Shown piece by piece: positions 43,783 to 52,007 of a stretch of DNA of 64,000 bases. Within the stretch, counting starts at the first letter, position 1; each line of letters starts with the position of its first letter. Source of the DNA: Atopomonas sediminilitoris (GTDB lineage: Bacteria; Pseudomonadota; Gammaproteobacteria; Pseudomonadales; Pseudomonadaceae); assembly GCF_022601735.1 (NCBI RefSeq), contig NZ_JAKUMM010000010.1:93325-157324 (forward strand). Reading direction: 5' to 3'. The notes beneath the pieces were generated by a model. It worked only from the letters and a program-made list of their open reading frames with translations, was not told the DNA's origin and did no database searches. The translations under genes were made by a program, and so were the position numbers.

Positions 43783-44796
43783 TCAAGCCTGTAAGCGGCT
43801 TGGCCCGGTAGCAAATTCGCTGTGATGGGCGGCAAGCGCCCATGCGATTCGGGCCAGTTTGTTGGCCAACGCACAGGCTACGACGTTCGAGTGCCGACGG
43901 ATCAGCAGGGACCTCACCCACTCAGCCAGCGCTCCGCGTTGGTAATCCAACGTCTGTAGATAGACCCGCGCGCATTGCACCAACAGTCGTCGCAAATTCT
44001 TGTCGCCACGCTTGCTGATGCCCAGCAAGTTCGCGCGTCCGCCCGTGCTGTATTGCCTTGGCGCGAGCCCCGCTGATGCAGCGAAATCGCGGCTGCCGCC
44101 AAATTGCTTATCGTCGCCCATTTCGCAAGCCAGCAGGCTGGCGGTGATCGGCCCGACACAGGGAATGCCCAGCAAACGACGGCCCAGATAATCGCTGGCC
44201 AGCTCTTTATCCAGCGCTTTGATTTGCTCGTCTAAGTACACGAAATGCCGCTGTAAGCGCTCCAGTAAACCACTCAACTGCGGTGGCAGCGCTTGCTCGC
44301 TTAACAGACTTGGCAGGCGCTTCATGATGGCCGGTCCCTTGCTCAAGGCGATACCAAACTCCAGCAAAAAGCCATGTGCCTGGTTGATGGTTTTGGTGCG
44401 GTCGCGAATCAGCGACTCACGCATATGATGCAAAACCGAGAGGGCTTGTTGGGCTTCAGTTTTTGGCGTCACAAAGCGCATGGAAGGCCGCGAAGCCGCT
44501 TCACAGATGGCTTGAGCGTCAATGAAGTCGTTTTTATTGCCTTTAACGAAGGGCTTTACGAATTGCGCTGAGATGAGTTTGGACTCGTGGCCCAAGCTCA
44601 TCAGCTGGCGAGCAATGAAGTGCGCACCGGCACAGGCCTCCATCGCCACAATGCACGCGGGCAGATTGCCGAAGAAGGCGCCGAGCTGCGTGCGGGTCAA
44701 TTTCTTGTGGAATAACTCACGCCCGCCCCGATCTTGGCCGTGCACGTGAAAGATGTGTTTACCTAGGTCGATACCGACCAATGCTAAGTCGTTCAT
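43783..44796 (-). CDS. IS110-family transposase (DEDD/serine bridge recombinase)
   Basis: 337 residues with both domains of the family. The N-terminal RuvC-like DEDD domain has D10 in VGIDLGKHIFHVH, E53 in AMEACAGAHF, and D90/D93 in NDFIDAQAIC. The C-terminal transposase domain has LLGIPCVGPITAS and the serine motif SAGLAPRQYSTGG. ATG 44796 follows GGAGG; the frame extends to 44868, into the element end, without a ribosome site. No frameshift or missing catalytic residue is visible, so it may be active. Confidence 0.95.
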   Translation of the reverse strand: MNDLALVGIDLGKHIFHVHGQDRGGRELFHKKLTRTQLGAFFGNLPACIVAMEACAGAHFIARQLMSLGHESKLISAQFVKPFVKGNKNDFIDAQAICEAASRPSMRFVTPKTEAQQALSVLHHMRESLIRDRTKTINQAHGFLLEFGIALSKGPAIMKRLPSLLSEQALPPQLSGLLERLQRHFVYLDEQIKALDKELASDYLGRRLLGIPCVGPITASLLACEMGDDKQFGGSRDFAASAGLAPRQYSTGGRANLLGISKRGDKNLRRLLVQCARVYLQTLDYQRGALAEWVRSLLIRRHSNVVACALANKLARIAWALAAHHSEFATGPSRLQA

Positions 44797-44818
44797 GATG
44801 ATCGCCTCCAGAAACAAA

Positions 44819-44851
44819 ACACCCTGCCAAAGCGTAGCCCTCGCAGGGTGT
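44819..44851. repeat. Hairpin at the transposase-upstream end of the IS
   Basis: ACACCCTGC (44819-44827) and GCAGGGTGT (44843-44851) are perfect inverted arms 15 bases apart. They partly overlap the terminal inverted repeat and lie just before the transposase ribosome site, where they could limit read-in translation. Confidence 0.7.
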
Positions 44852-44863
44852 GGGGGTGACCAT
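44850..44863. repeat. IS inverted repeat, transposase-upstream end
   Basis: GTGGGGGTGACCAT; perfect reverse complement of 43534-43547. The AT core follows at 44867-44868. Confidence 0.93.
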
Positions 44864-44869
44864 CTCATT

Positions 44870-44888
44870 AGCCCGCACTAGGCGGGCT
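44870..44888 (-). terminator. Terminator stem of the cbpA-like gene, separated from its T-run by the IS
   Basis: On the - strand AGCCCGC (44882-44888 read backwards) pairs with GCGGGCT (44870-44876) around a 5-base loop, 20 bases after the gene stop. The bases that now follow are the IS end, not T. The T-run (ATTTTTG) is found directly across the element at 43525-43531, so the element appears to have split a terminator. Confidence 0.7.
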
Positions 44889-44907
44889 TGGCTTAGAGAC
44901 AGTTGAG

Positions 44908-45708
44908 TTAGCTGTCGCCGACTTGGCGGCGCAGGGCAGTGATTTCTTTGTTCATCAAATCAATCCGTCTGGCCATGCCCTCAATCAGGCTATGCGCAAT
45001 GCGGGGGTTGCTGTTCATCAGGCCTAAGAATTGTTCTTTGGGGATGACCATCACGGTGCACGGCTCACTGGCGATGACGGTGGCGCTGCGCTTCTCTTGG
45101 GTGAATACGGCCATGGCGCCAAAGATTTCATCTTTGTGCACGTCGCCGACTTTCATGTCGTTCACAAAGGCTTCGGCGTGGCCCTCGATAATCACAAACA
45201 CATGCTCTGCATCATCGCCTTGGTGAATGAGTTCCTCACCGGCGGCGTAGTACTGGAAGCCAGTGTTGGGGCGAATGTCCGGTAGCTTGTTGCGGGCTAG
45301 TGCGTCGGACAACAAGGCCGCTTGGCCGATCAGGTATTGGGTAAAGTTTTCTTGGCGTTGTTCGTCTGCATGAATATGCCGAAATACCTCGGCACGGCAA
45401 AACGGTTGCAGCTCTAAGGGTTCATCACTGCTGTATTGCCAGTGAGGTAAATCGATCCCTTGACGCAGGCCCAGCAAGTCACCTTCTTGCAGATAAAAAA
45501 GTGGACGCCCATCAATCAAAGCGTGCAGTAGCCCGTCTTTGATCAGGTACAGATTGCCTGGCTGTAATTCCGGCTCAAGATCGCTGGTGCGCTCCACTCT
45601 GATCGGGGGGAGTGAGCATTCTAGGCCCTGCAGAAACTGTGCTGGCAGACTCTGCAAGCGGGCGATCAGTTGGTCAACGTAAGCAGGTTGCTCACCAAGC
45701 AAATACAT
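44908..45708 (-). CDS. cbpA: Cyclic-nucleotide-binding protein (CbpA-like), no DNA-binding domain
   Basis: A 266-residue soluble protein. The C-terminal half is a clear cNMP-binding beta roll (YYAAGEELIHQGDDAEHVFVIIEGHAEAF, then GDVHKDEIFGAMAVFTQEKRSATVIASEPC). The N-terminal half looks like a second, degenerate roll (LQPGNLYLIKDGLLHALIDGRPLFYLQEGDLLGL). No helix-turn-helix is present, so it is not a Crp-type regulator; a short basic C-terminal helix ends it. P. aeruginosa CbpA (PA4704) has the same two-roll plan and lies beside prrF, which supports the name. Its partner and output are unknown. Confidence 0.82.
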   Translation of the reverse strand: MYLLGEQPAYVDQLIARLQSLPAQFLQGLECSLPPIRVERTSDLEPELQPGNLYLIKDGLLHALIDGRPLFYLQEGDLLGLRQGIDLPHWQYSSDEPLELQPFCRAEVFRHIHADEQRQENFTQYLIGQAALLSDALARNKLPDIRPNTGFQYYAAGEELIHQGDDAEHVFVIIEGHAEAFVNDMKVGDVHKDEIFGAMAVFTQEKRSATVIASEPCTVMVIPKEQFLGLMNSNPRIAHSLIEGMARRIDLMNKEITALRRQVGDS

Positions 45709-45858
45709 AGATGCTCTTCCTTTTCATAACAGCGTGATGCGTTAAGCAATAACCGTCCCACAATAGGCTGCTCGGTGAGCGGCGTAAACGAACAAAGTGT
45801 TGGTATGTGAGCGGTTGTGTGAACTTGGCCACGCTTTGTGTTGATCCTATGTCGCGCC

Positions 45859-46122
45859 TTAATGGGTGGAGCCGTTTTCAAGCTGCGCTAACAGCGCTTC
45901 TTTGTGTGTGTTGGAGAGGTTGTTCCACGGCACATTGAGTAAGGCTCCCTCGATGGCATATAGCAGCACTTTACTGGCGCGAAAGCCACGCGATTTAACC
46001 GCCTGATAGGCGGCGATACTGCCTAACTTGCGTAACTCGTCTGGGCTGTGAATGCCACTGGCGTGCAGCCACTGCACCGAAGTCTTGCCTAGGTTTTTCA
46101 GCTCGAGTAATTCATCTTGCAT
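45859..46122 (-). CDS. Stand-alone TfoX C-terminal-domain protein
   Basis: An 87-residue protein made only of the TfoX/Sxy C-terminal helical domain (LKNLGKTSVQWLHASGIHSPDELRKLGSIAAYQAVKSRG region, helix-hairpin-helix-like). The N-terminal domain of the competence regulator TfoX is missing, so a competence role cannot be assumed. It is the last gene of a - strand trio, 24 bases after the methyltransferase. The 150 bases between it and the cbpA-like gene hold that gene's promoter region, with no other gene. Confidence 0.85.
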   Translation of the reverse strand: MQDELLELKNLGKTSVQWLHASGIHSPDELRKLGSIAAYQAVKSRGFRASKVLLYAIEGALLNVPWNNLSNTHKEALLAQLENGSTH

Positions 46123-46146
46123 GGGCAGTACCTGTCAGTCGGTGTT

Positions 46147-46896
46147 CTACGCTGGGCTGCCAAGCAATACGCACAGCGGCCAAGTAAAGCAAAGTCGCTC
46201 GCCAGAGCTGGGCCAAATGTCGTGTAGCGTGTTGGCCAAGGCTGGCAGCGGATCTGCATGGTGCTGGCGGTACTGCGCAAGGGCCGACCAGCTACTTAAA
46301 TAGCCTAGCAGTTCTTCTGCAAGCCAGTGGCGCGTGATGTTAAACGTCGGGGTTAGGTGTTGCGTAAAGGGGAAAGGCAAATGCCGATAACCTTGCATAA
46401 CGTGTTCGCGCCCCGCCGACCAGTAAGCCCCTAAAGTGTGGTCGTGAAAGTGCTGTAACGCGTGATCAAGTGCGGGCAGGCCGCTGGAGAAAAAACCGTA
46501 ACTCCATGCGCTGATTAAACCGTGTGGCTGCAGTACTCGACGGGCTTCGTTATAAAACGTGGGCGTGGCAAACCAATGCAAAGCTTGCGCGACGCTGATC
46601 ATATCGAGGCTGTGGTCGGTGATTGGCAAGCGCTCGGCGGCGCTTTGCACGTACAGCACAGGGCTGTGTGCGGGGCTGCGTTGGAGGCCGGCTAGATTAA
46701 GGTCGCAGGCCAGCACTTGATCGAAGTGAGAACGCCACGCTTCGCTGGCTTGTCCGCTGCCGCAAGCGATATCCAGAACCCGTTGCTGCGAGGCGCATTG
46801 CTGGCTGAGCCAAGCGAAAAGCTCGGCGGGGTAGTCAGGCCGATAGCGCTGGTAAGCGCAAGCTTCGGCCTGAAACAAGGCGCTAACGTTCGGCAT
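46147..46896 (-). CDS. Class I SAM-dependent methyltransferase (type 11)
   Basis: 249 residues with motif I VLDIACGSGQAS near residue 40, a post-I acidic Asp (LACDLN), motif IV-like DMISVAQALHWF and SAWSYGFF. The AQALHWF signature is typical of the methyltransferase-11 group that includes yeast Crg1/Tmt1-like enzymes; the substrate is unknown. It begins 3 bases after the pentapeptide gene and has no clear ribosome site of its own, suggesting coupled translation. Confidence 0.87.
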   Translation of the reverse strand: MPNVSALFQAEACAYQRYRPDYPAELFAWLSQQCASQQRVLDIACGSGQASEAWRSHFDQVLACDLNLAGLQRSPAHSPVLYVQSAAERLPITDHSLDMISVAQALHWFATPTFYNEARRVLQPHGLISAWSYGFFSSGLPALDHALQHFHDHTLGAYWSAGREHVMQGYRHLPFPFTQHLTPTFNITRHWLAEELLGYLSSWSALAQYRQHHADPLPALANTLHDIWPSSGERLCFTWPLCVLLGSPA

Positions 46897-46899
46897 TAT

Positions 46900-47238
46900 T
46901 TAGCGATAACGCAAGCGGGTGCCTTGATTGACCGACATCAGAATCTCATCGGCGCTTAGCTCTTTGGGGAAGTAAGTGCCGGAGATTTGTGCGTGCGCAA
47001 GGCTTGCGCCCTCAAGATTGCTGCGACGGAAGTCGATGCCGCGCAAATCCGCACCGCGAAAGTAGCCGTCGGCAAAGCTGACGCCGTCTACTTCCATGCC
47101 GCGCAAGTCGGCCCCACGGTAGTCACCGCCGGACAGGTCGAGGGGTAGGTGGTTTTTGCGGTGTTGGTTAAAGTCTTTGATTTTCTCTTCGCGCAGCAGG
47201 CGATAGAGCGGGTGATCGAGTGGGTGAGGTGAGCGCAT
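46900..47238 (-). CDS. Pentapeptide-repeat protein, short
   Basis: A 112-residue protein with about seven A(D/N)LXX-type repeats between residues 37 and 85 (LSGGDYRGADLRGMEVDGVSF and similar), enough for roughly two coils of the right-handed quadrilateral helix. This is far shorter than the DNA-mimicking Qnr proteins. ATG 47238 follows GGAG; the frame also opens at 47265 without a ribosome site. First gene of the pentapeptide-methyltransferase-TfoX-C group. Function unknown. Confidence 0.85.
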   Translation of the reverse strand: MRSPHPLDHPLYRLLREEKIKDFNQHRKNHLPLDLSGGDYRGADLRGMEVDGVSFADGYFRGADLRGIDFRRSNLEGASLAHAQISGTYFPKELSADEILMSVNQGTRLRYR

Positions 47239-47303
47239 GGCAGTCTCCAAGGTGAGCACTGCCATGAGTATAGAAGTTTGCTGGCTAGTTGCCGGCGTTG
47301 TAG

Positions 47304-48866
47304 TTACAGGCTCGGGAAGCGTTGGCGGATGCGCCCAATCAACGAGGCAACGCTGTGGCTATCGTGGGTGTTGATGAACTTGGCATGCTGCTGTTCTTCT
47401 TGGCTGAGTGGCTCGCGACTGGCTTGCTGCGCGCGCATCACTTCGAGACTGGCGTCAGAAGGGTCGTCGCCCGCTTGGCGGCGTTCTTCAAGCCATTGGG
47501 CGATTTGTTCGTCCGGCGCTTGGCAATCCAAAATCAGAAAGGGTGTGGCGTGCTCTTCGGCAAGATCGCAAGCGGCTTGGCGTTGCGCGTGCTTGAGGTA
47601 GGTGGCATCCAACAGCGGCGAGAAGCCGGCTTGCAGAATTTGTTCGGCGAGTTGATGAATGTGGCGATAGGTCTGTTCGCTGGCTTGTGCGCTATAAATG
47701 CCTTGCCCTAAAGCATCTTGCTGGCTGGCCGGCTGTTCGCCCAGCAGGCGTTTACGCTCGACATCAGAGCGCACGCGGATGGCGCCCAATTCGCTGACCA
47801 ATTGCAGGCTGACGGTGCTTTTGCCTACCCCAGAAACGCCATGGGTGATGGCGACAAAACGTGACGGAATCGCGCTGTAGCTTTCGGCTAAATTGGCGTA
47901 GCTGCGGTAGCGGGCAAAGCCTTGTGCGCGTTCGGCGTCATTGGCGGCGTGCGCCAAGCCAAACAAGGCAATCTTGGCTCGCACCATCGCGCGGTAGGCG
48001 GTGTAGAAGGGCAGCACAGCAAGGCCCGCATAGTCGCCGGTGATTTCTAGATACTGACTGAGCAGACTGTTGGCGGCCGCGTGTTGTTGGCGGTCTTGCA
48101 GGTCCATGATCAGGAAGGCGATGTCGGCCATGACGTCGGTGCAGCGAAACGGCTGGTTGAACTCGATGCAATCAAACAGGGCGACTTGACCGTCGATCAC
48201 CGCCGCGTTGGCGAGGTGAATGTCGCCGTGACATTCGCGAACAAAACCGTTGGCTTTGCGCGCGGCCAACACAGGTTGCAGGCGGGTGAAGCTGTCTTCG
48301 GCCCAAGCGGCCAGCTGCTCTAATTGGCGCAAGTCCGCTGGGGCTTCTAGAAAGCCGCGCACCTGCTCGAAGTTTTGCCGTACCGGCTCCATCACCACGT
48401 CGGGGCTGCCAAATGGCTGGTCGGCCGGCACGTGGGGCGTGTTCAGGTGGAAGCGTGCAATCTGTTCCGCTAGCTGGGTGATGTGTTGGCTGGTCAGTTG
48501 CTCAGCGGCCAGCAGGCGGTCAAGCAGTTGCGCTTGCGGGAACTGCTTCATTTTCAGCACAAATTCAAAAGCTTCGCCGTTGCCGCCTAGCTCAGGGGCG
48601 TCGCTGCTGCCGGTGATGGGCAGTACGTCGAGGTATAAGTCCTGGGTCAGGCGCTGATTCAGGCGCAGTTCTTCACGGCAGAAGTGCTCGCGATCGGCGA
48701 GTGCGGTGAAGTTTAGAAAGCCAAAATCAACCGGCTTCTTAATCTTGTAGGCGAAGGGGCCGGTGAGCAGTACCCACGAAATATGGGTTTCGATCAGGGT
48801 GAATGCCTCTACCGGATGCGGGTAAAGGGCGGGGTTCTGCAGGGCTTGCAGTAGGGCCTGGCTCAC
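47304..48866 (-). CDS. Fusion of a phosphotransferase-like domain and a P-loop kinase domain
   Basis: 520 residues in two parts. Residues 1-325 resemble aminoglycoside phosphotransferases (COG2187 type): YPHPVEAFTLIETHISWVLLTG, KIKKPVDFGFLNF, and the Brenner-like HGDIHLANAAVIDG followed by FDCIEFN. Residues ~330-520 form an AAA/zeta-toxin-like kinase (COG0645 type) with P-loop HGVSGVGKSTVS. The start is read as GTG 48866 behind AAAAGGA; an ATG at 48905 lacks a ribosome site. Genes of this type are widespread in proteobacteria without an assigned substrate; drug resistance should not be assumed. It is divergent from mrcB. Confidence 0.9.
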   Translation of the reverse strand: MSQALLQALQNPALYPHPVEAFTLIETHISWVLLTGPFAYKIKKPVDFGFLNFTALADREHFCREELRLNQRLTQDLYLDVLPITGSSDAPELGGNGEAFEFVLKMKQFPQAQLLDRLLAAEQLTSQHITQLAEQIARFHLNTPHVPADQPFGSPDVVMEPVRQNFEQVRGFLEAPADLRQLEQLAAWAEDSFTRLQPVLAARKANGFVRECHGDIHLANAAVIDGQVALFDCIEFNQPFRCTDVMADIAFLIMDLQDRQQHAAANSLLSQYLEITGDYAGLAVLPFYTAYRAMVRAKIALFGLAHAANDAERAQGFARYRSYANLAESYSAIPSRFVAITHGVSGVGKSTVSLQLVSELGAIRVRSDVERKRLLGEQPASQQDALGQGIYSAQASEQTYRHIHQLAEQILQAGFSPLLDATYLKHAQRQAACDLAEEHATPFLILDCQAPDEQIAQWLEERRQAGDDPSDASLEVMRAQQASREPLSQEEQQHAKFINTHDSHSVASLIGRIRQRFPSL

Positions 48867-48969
48867 GGGGAATCCTTTTCGGTAGTCGCAATCAAAGGCG
48901 CTCATTATGGACGCTGTGCGCTGTGCTGCAAACCTCAGTGTGGCAGCTATTCGTCAACGCTAAAGCCCG

Positions 48970-48975
48970 TATAAT
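48970..48975 (+). promoter_or_regulatory. -10 box of mrcB, almost at the start codon
   Basis: A perfect TATAAT ends 8 bases before ATG 48984. A start of transcription 7 bases downstream would fall one or two bases before the ATG. The -35 region is weak, and no ribosome site lies between. Confidence 0.65.
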
Positions 48976-48983
48976 GCCGCCCC

Positions 48984-51302
48984 ATGACTCGACCTTCCTC
49001 TGCTCGTAAGAAAAAACGCCCGGCGCATACGCCGCTCTGGCAGCGCTTATTCGGCTTTGGCCTCAAGCTGGCACTGGTCGGCTTGGTGCTGCTGATTGGC
49101 GTAGCTATTTATTTTGATGGTGTGGTGCAGGAGAAATTCTCCGGCAAGCGCTGGACCATTCCGGCCAAGGTTTACGCCCGCCCGTTAGAGTTATTTGTGG
49201 GGCAAAAGCTTAAGCGCGAAGACTTGCTGACCGAGCTGGATGCCCTCGGCTATCGTCGCGGCCAGTCAACCAACAGCCCCGGCATGATGGCAGTGGGCGC
49301 AGGCTCCGTGGAGCTGCACAGTCGCGGCTTTACCTTCTATGAAGGTGTCGAGCCCGCGCAGCGGATTCGTGTGGGCTTTGCCGGTGATTACGTCGCCAGC
49401 CTGACGCGCAGTGGCAGCACCTTGCCGGTCGCGCGGTTAGAGCCGATGTTGATTGGCGGCATTTATCCTGCGCATAACGAAGACCGTATCTTAGTGCGCT
49501 TAGCGGATGTGCCCGCGTTTTTGCCCGACGCGCTGATCGCGGTTGAGGATCGTGAGTTTTACAGCCACTTTGGTATTTCGCCCAAGGGTATTGCCCGCGC
49601 CATGTGGGTGAATCTCAGCGCCGGTGAAATGCGCCAAGGTGGCAGCACGCTAACCCAACAGTTGGTGAAGAACTTTTACCTGACCAACGAGCGCAGCTTG
49701 GTGCGTAAGGCGCGTGAAGCGATCATGGCGCCGCTGCTGGAGCTGCACTACAGCAAGCAGGAAATTCTCGAAGCCTACTTAAATGAAGTGTTCTTGGGGC
49801 AAGACGGCCAGCGAGCGATTCATGGCTTTGGCTTGGCTAGCCAGTATTTCTTCTCGCAGCCGGTCAATGAACTCAAGCTGCACCAAGTGGCGCTGTTGGT
49901 GGGCATGGTCAAAGGCCCTTCCTATTACAACCCACGGCGCTACCCCGAACGTGCCTTGGCGCGTCGTAACTTAGTGCTGGATTTGCTCGCCGAGCAAAAC
50001 TTTGCCGCCCCCGAGGTGATTGAGAAAGCCAAGCAGTTGCCGCTGGGAATTACCGCGCAGGGCAGCTTGGCCAATACGTCCTACCCGGCTTTGCTGGACT
50101 TGGTGAAGCGTCAGCTGCGCGAAGACTACCGCGAAGAAGACTTAACCGGTGAAGGCTTACGGATCTTCACCAGCTTCGACCCGGTCATGCAGCGCAAGGC
50201 TGAAAGCGCGCTGACTGAGACCTTTGCGCGCTTTAAAGGCCGTACGGGCATCGACCAGATTGAAACGGCGATGGTGGTGGCCAACCCCGAAACCGGCGAG
50301 ATTCAGGCTTTGCTCGGCAGTCGTAAGCCGCGCTTTGCTGGCTTTAACCGCGCGCTGGATGCTAAACGGCCGATTGGCTCGTTGGTCAAGCCTGCGGTGT
50401 ACCTCACAGCCTTGGAACGCCCGAGCCAATACACCTTAACCACCTTGATCGATGACGAGAACTTCGAGATCAAAGGGGCTGATGGCGCTGTTTGGCGACC
50501 GAAAAACTATGACGGCAAACCGCACGGCAAGTTGTTCTTGTTTCAGGGCTTGGCCAACTCGTACAACTTATCCACCGCGCGCTTGGGGCTAGATATTGGC
50601 GTGCCGCAGGTACTGAAAACTATTGAGCGCTTGGGCGTGTCGGTTGATTGGCCGGCGTATCCGTCGATGCTGCTGGGCGCAGGGGCGATGACGCCCTTGG
50701 AAGTCGGCACCCTGTACCAAACTATCGCCAATGGCGGTTTCAATACGCCGCTGCGCGCCATTCGAAGCGTGCTGGATGCGCAAGGGCAGCCGCTCAAGCG
50801 CTACCCCTTCCAACTGCAGCAGCGCTTTGATCCGGGGGCGATCTACTTATTGCAACAAGCGATGCAGAAAGTCATGCGCGAAGGCACTGGTCGCTCAGCC
50901 TATGCGCAAGTGCCGGCCAGTATTAATCTGGCGGGCAAGACCGGTACCACCAATGATGCGCGTGATAGCTGGTTTGCAGGCTTTGGCCAAGACACCCTTG
51001 CGGTGGTTTGGATGGGCCGTGACGATAACGGTAAAACCGGTCTGACCGGTGCCAGTGGTGCCTTGCAGCTGTGGGCGCGCTTTATGAGCAAGGCCGGCCC
51101 CAGCTCGCTAGCGGCACCGGCGCCCAGCAATATTGTGACAACCTGGGTGGATGCGCGCTCAGGCTTAGGAACCGACGCTAATTGCCCTGATGCGGTGCAA
51201 ATGCCCTATATTCGCGGCAGCGAGCCTGTTCAAGGCACGCGCTGCACGCCCGAGGCCCCGGTTGATCAAGTGATGGACTGGGTGCGGGGCTGGCTGGAAT
51301 AA
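48984..51302 (+). CDS. mrcB: Bifunctional penicillin-binding protein PBP1b
   Basis: Class A peptidoglycan synthase of 772 residues. It has a basic cytoplasmic tail, one membrane anchor (residues 22-45), a UB2H-like region, the GT51 glycosyltransferase (EDREFYSHFGISPKGIARAM; RQGGSTLTQQLVKNFYL) and the transpeptidase with SxxK GSLVKPAVYL, SYN in NSYNLSTARLG and KTGTTNDARD. It starts MTRPSSARKKK without a visible ribosome site, at a promoter so close that the mRNA may be leaderless. The TPR lipoprotein downstream is 30 bases away with a small hairpin between (51305-51319). Confidence 0.97.
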   Translation: MTRPSSARKKKRPAHTPLWQRLFGFGLKLALVGLVLLIGVAIYFDGVVQEKFSGKRWTIPAKVYARPLELFVGQKLKREDLLTELDALGYRRGQSTNSPGMMAVGAGSVELHSRGFTFYEGVEPAQRIRVGFAGDYVASLTRSGSTLPVARLEPMLIGGIYPAHNEDRILVRLADVPAFLPDALIAVEDREFYSHFGISPKGIARAMWVNLSAGEMRQGGSTLTQQLVKNFYLTNERSLVRKAREAIMAPLLELHYSKQEILEAYLNEVFLGQDGQRAIHGFGLASQYFFSQPVNELKLHQVALLVGMVKGPSYYNPRRYPERALARRNLVLDLLAEQNFAAPEVIEKAKQLPLGITAQGSLANTSYPALLDLVKRQLREDYREEDLTGEGLRIFTSFDPVMQRKAESALTETFARFKGRTGIDQIETAMVVANPETGEIQALLGSRKPRFAGFNRALDAKRPIGSLVKPAVYLTALERPSQYTLTTLIDDENFEIKGADGAVWRPKNYDGKPHGKLFLFQGLANSYNLSTARLGLDIGVPQVLKTIERLGVSVDWPAYPSMLLGAGAMTPLEVGTLYQTIANGGFNTPLRAIRSVLDAQGQPLKRYPFQLQQRFDPGAIYLLQQAMQKVMREGTGRSAYAQVPASINLAGKTGTTNDARDSWFAGFGQDTLAVVWMGRDDNGKTGLTGASGALQLWARFMSKAGPSSLAAPAPSNIVTTWVDARSGLGTDANCPDAVQMPYIRGSEPVQGTRCTPEAPVDQVMDWVRGWLE

Positions 51303-51332
51303 CCGTCTGCTCGGCAGACACGAGAGGATTGG

Positions 51333-52007
51333 GTGAATAACAAACTGCTTTCAACGCTGGCTTTGTCGTTACTGCTGGCCGGTTGTGCCAATAACCAACG
51401 TGGCGCTGTGCCGGTGGTCGATGCTGGGCAGCGTGTCGGTGAGGGCACCGCTGCTTCGGCGCAGCCGTCTGCACCGAGTGTGCCGCAAGATAACGGTGTC
51501 GTGGTGATGGTGCCGGATGCGCCGGTAAGCAGTCAGCCGATACAAGTGTCGCCCGCCGGTGGCTCAGGCTTCGTGCCCCCGCCGGCGGCTGATACCGGTG
51601 GTTGGGTGCCGCCGGCTCCGGCTGCCGCTCCTGCGCCGATCAGCAGCCAGCCGCTCAACACCACGCTCGCGGGGGATGAGCAATTAGCCGGCCCAGTGTT
51701 GGCGCTCTTGACCACCGCGAAGCAGCAAGAGGGCAGTGGCGACCTCAACGGCGCTGCCGCCAGCCTAGAGCGCGCGCAGCGCATTGCCCCGCGTGAGCCG
51801 CAAGTCTTGTATCACTTAGGCCGCGTGCGCTTGGCGCAAGGTGATGCGGCGCAAGCCGAACAGTTTGCGCGCCAAGGCTTGAGTTACGCGCAAGGCCGCC
51901 CTACGTTACAGGCAGAGTTGTGGAACCTGATCGCCCAAGCGCGTGAGCGTCAAGGCGATGCTGCCGGTGCGGCTGCGGCTCGGCAAAATGTGCGTGTACC
52001 GCTGTGA
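51333..52007 (+). CDS. TPR-containing lipoprotein
   Basis: A 224-residue predicted lipoprotein: signal peptide with lipobox LLAGC (Cys 18), a Pro/Ala/Val-rich disordered stretch (residues 25-115), then about two tetratricopeptide repeats (LEGAQRIAPREPQVLYHLGRVRLAQGDAAQAEQFARQGL-like). Start GTG 51333 follows GAGAGG. Its position after mrcB suggests a PBP1b-related envelope role, comparable to P. aeruginosa PA4701-like genes or to the LpoB/LpoP activators; LpoP is also a TPR lipoprotein, but this link is inference. Confidence 0.82.
   Translation: MNNKLLSTLALSLLLAGCANNQRGAVPVVDAGQRVGEGTAASAQPSAPSVPQDNGVVVMVPDAPVSSQPIQVSPAGGSGFVPPPAADTGGWVPPAPAAAPAPISSQPLNTTLAGDEQLAGPVLALLTTAKQQEGSGDLNGAAASLERAQRIAPREPQVLYHLGRVRLAQGDAAQAEQFARQGLSYAQGRPTLQAELWNLIAQARERQGDAAGAAAARQNVRVPL

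Larger units (their letters stand above)
43530..44868 (-). mobile_element. IS110-family (IS1111-type) insertion sequence, apparently intact
   Basis: About 1.34 kb, bounded by perfect 14-base inverted repeats placed slightly inside the ends, with a single full-length transposase on the - strand. Outside the repeats the two junctions share an AT dinucleotide (43530-43531 and 44867-44868), the likely recombination core; no longer target duplication is seen. Subterminal inverted repeats and a long non-coding stretch downstream of the transposase are the marks of the IS1111 subgroup. It sits between the PrrF-like promoter and the cbpA-like gene. Confidence 0.9.

Noticed and set aside
45790..45830. 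Vfr/CRP site upstream of the cbpA-like gene
   Set aside because: TGTGAGCGGTTGTGTGA has one perfect half-site, but the second half is not TCACA, so the palindrome required is missing.
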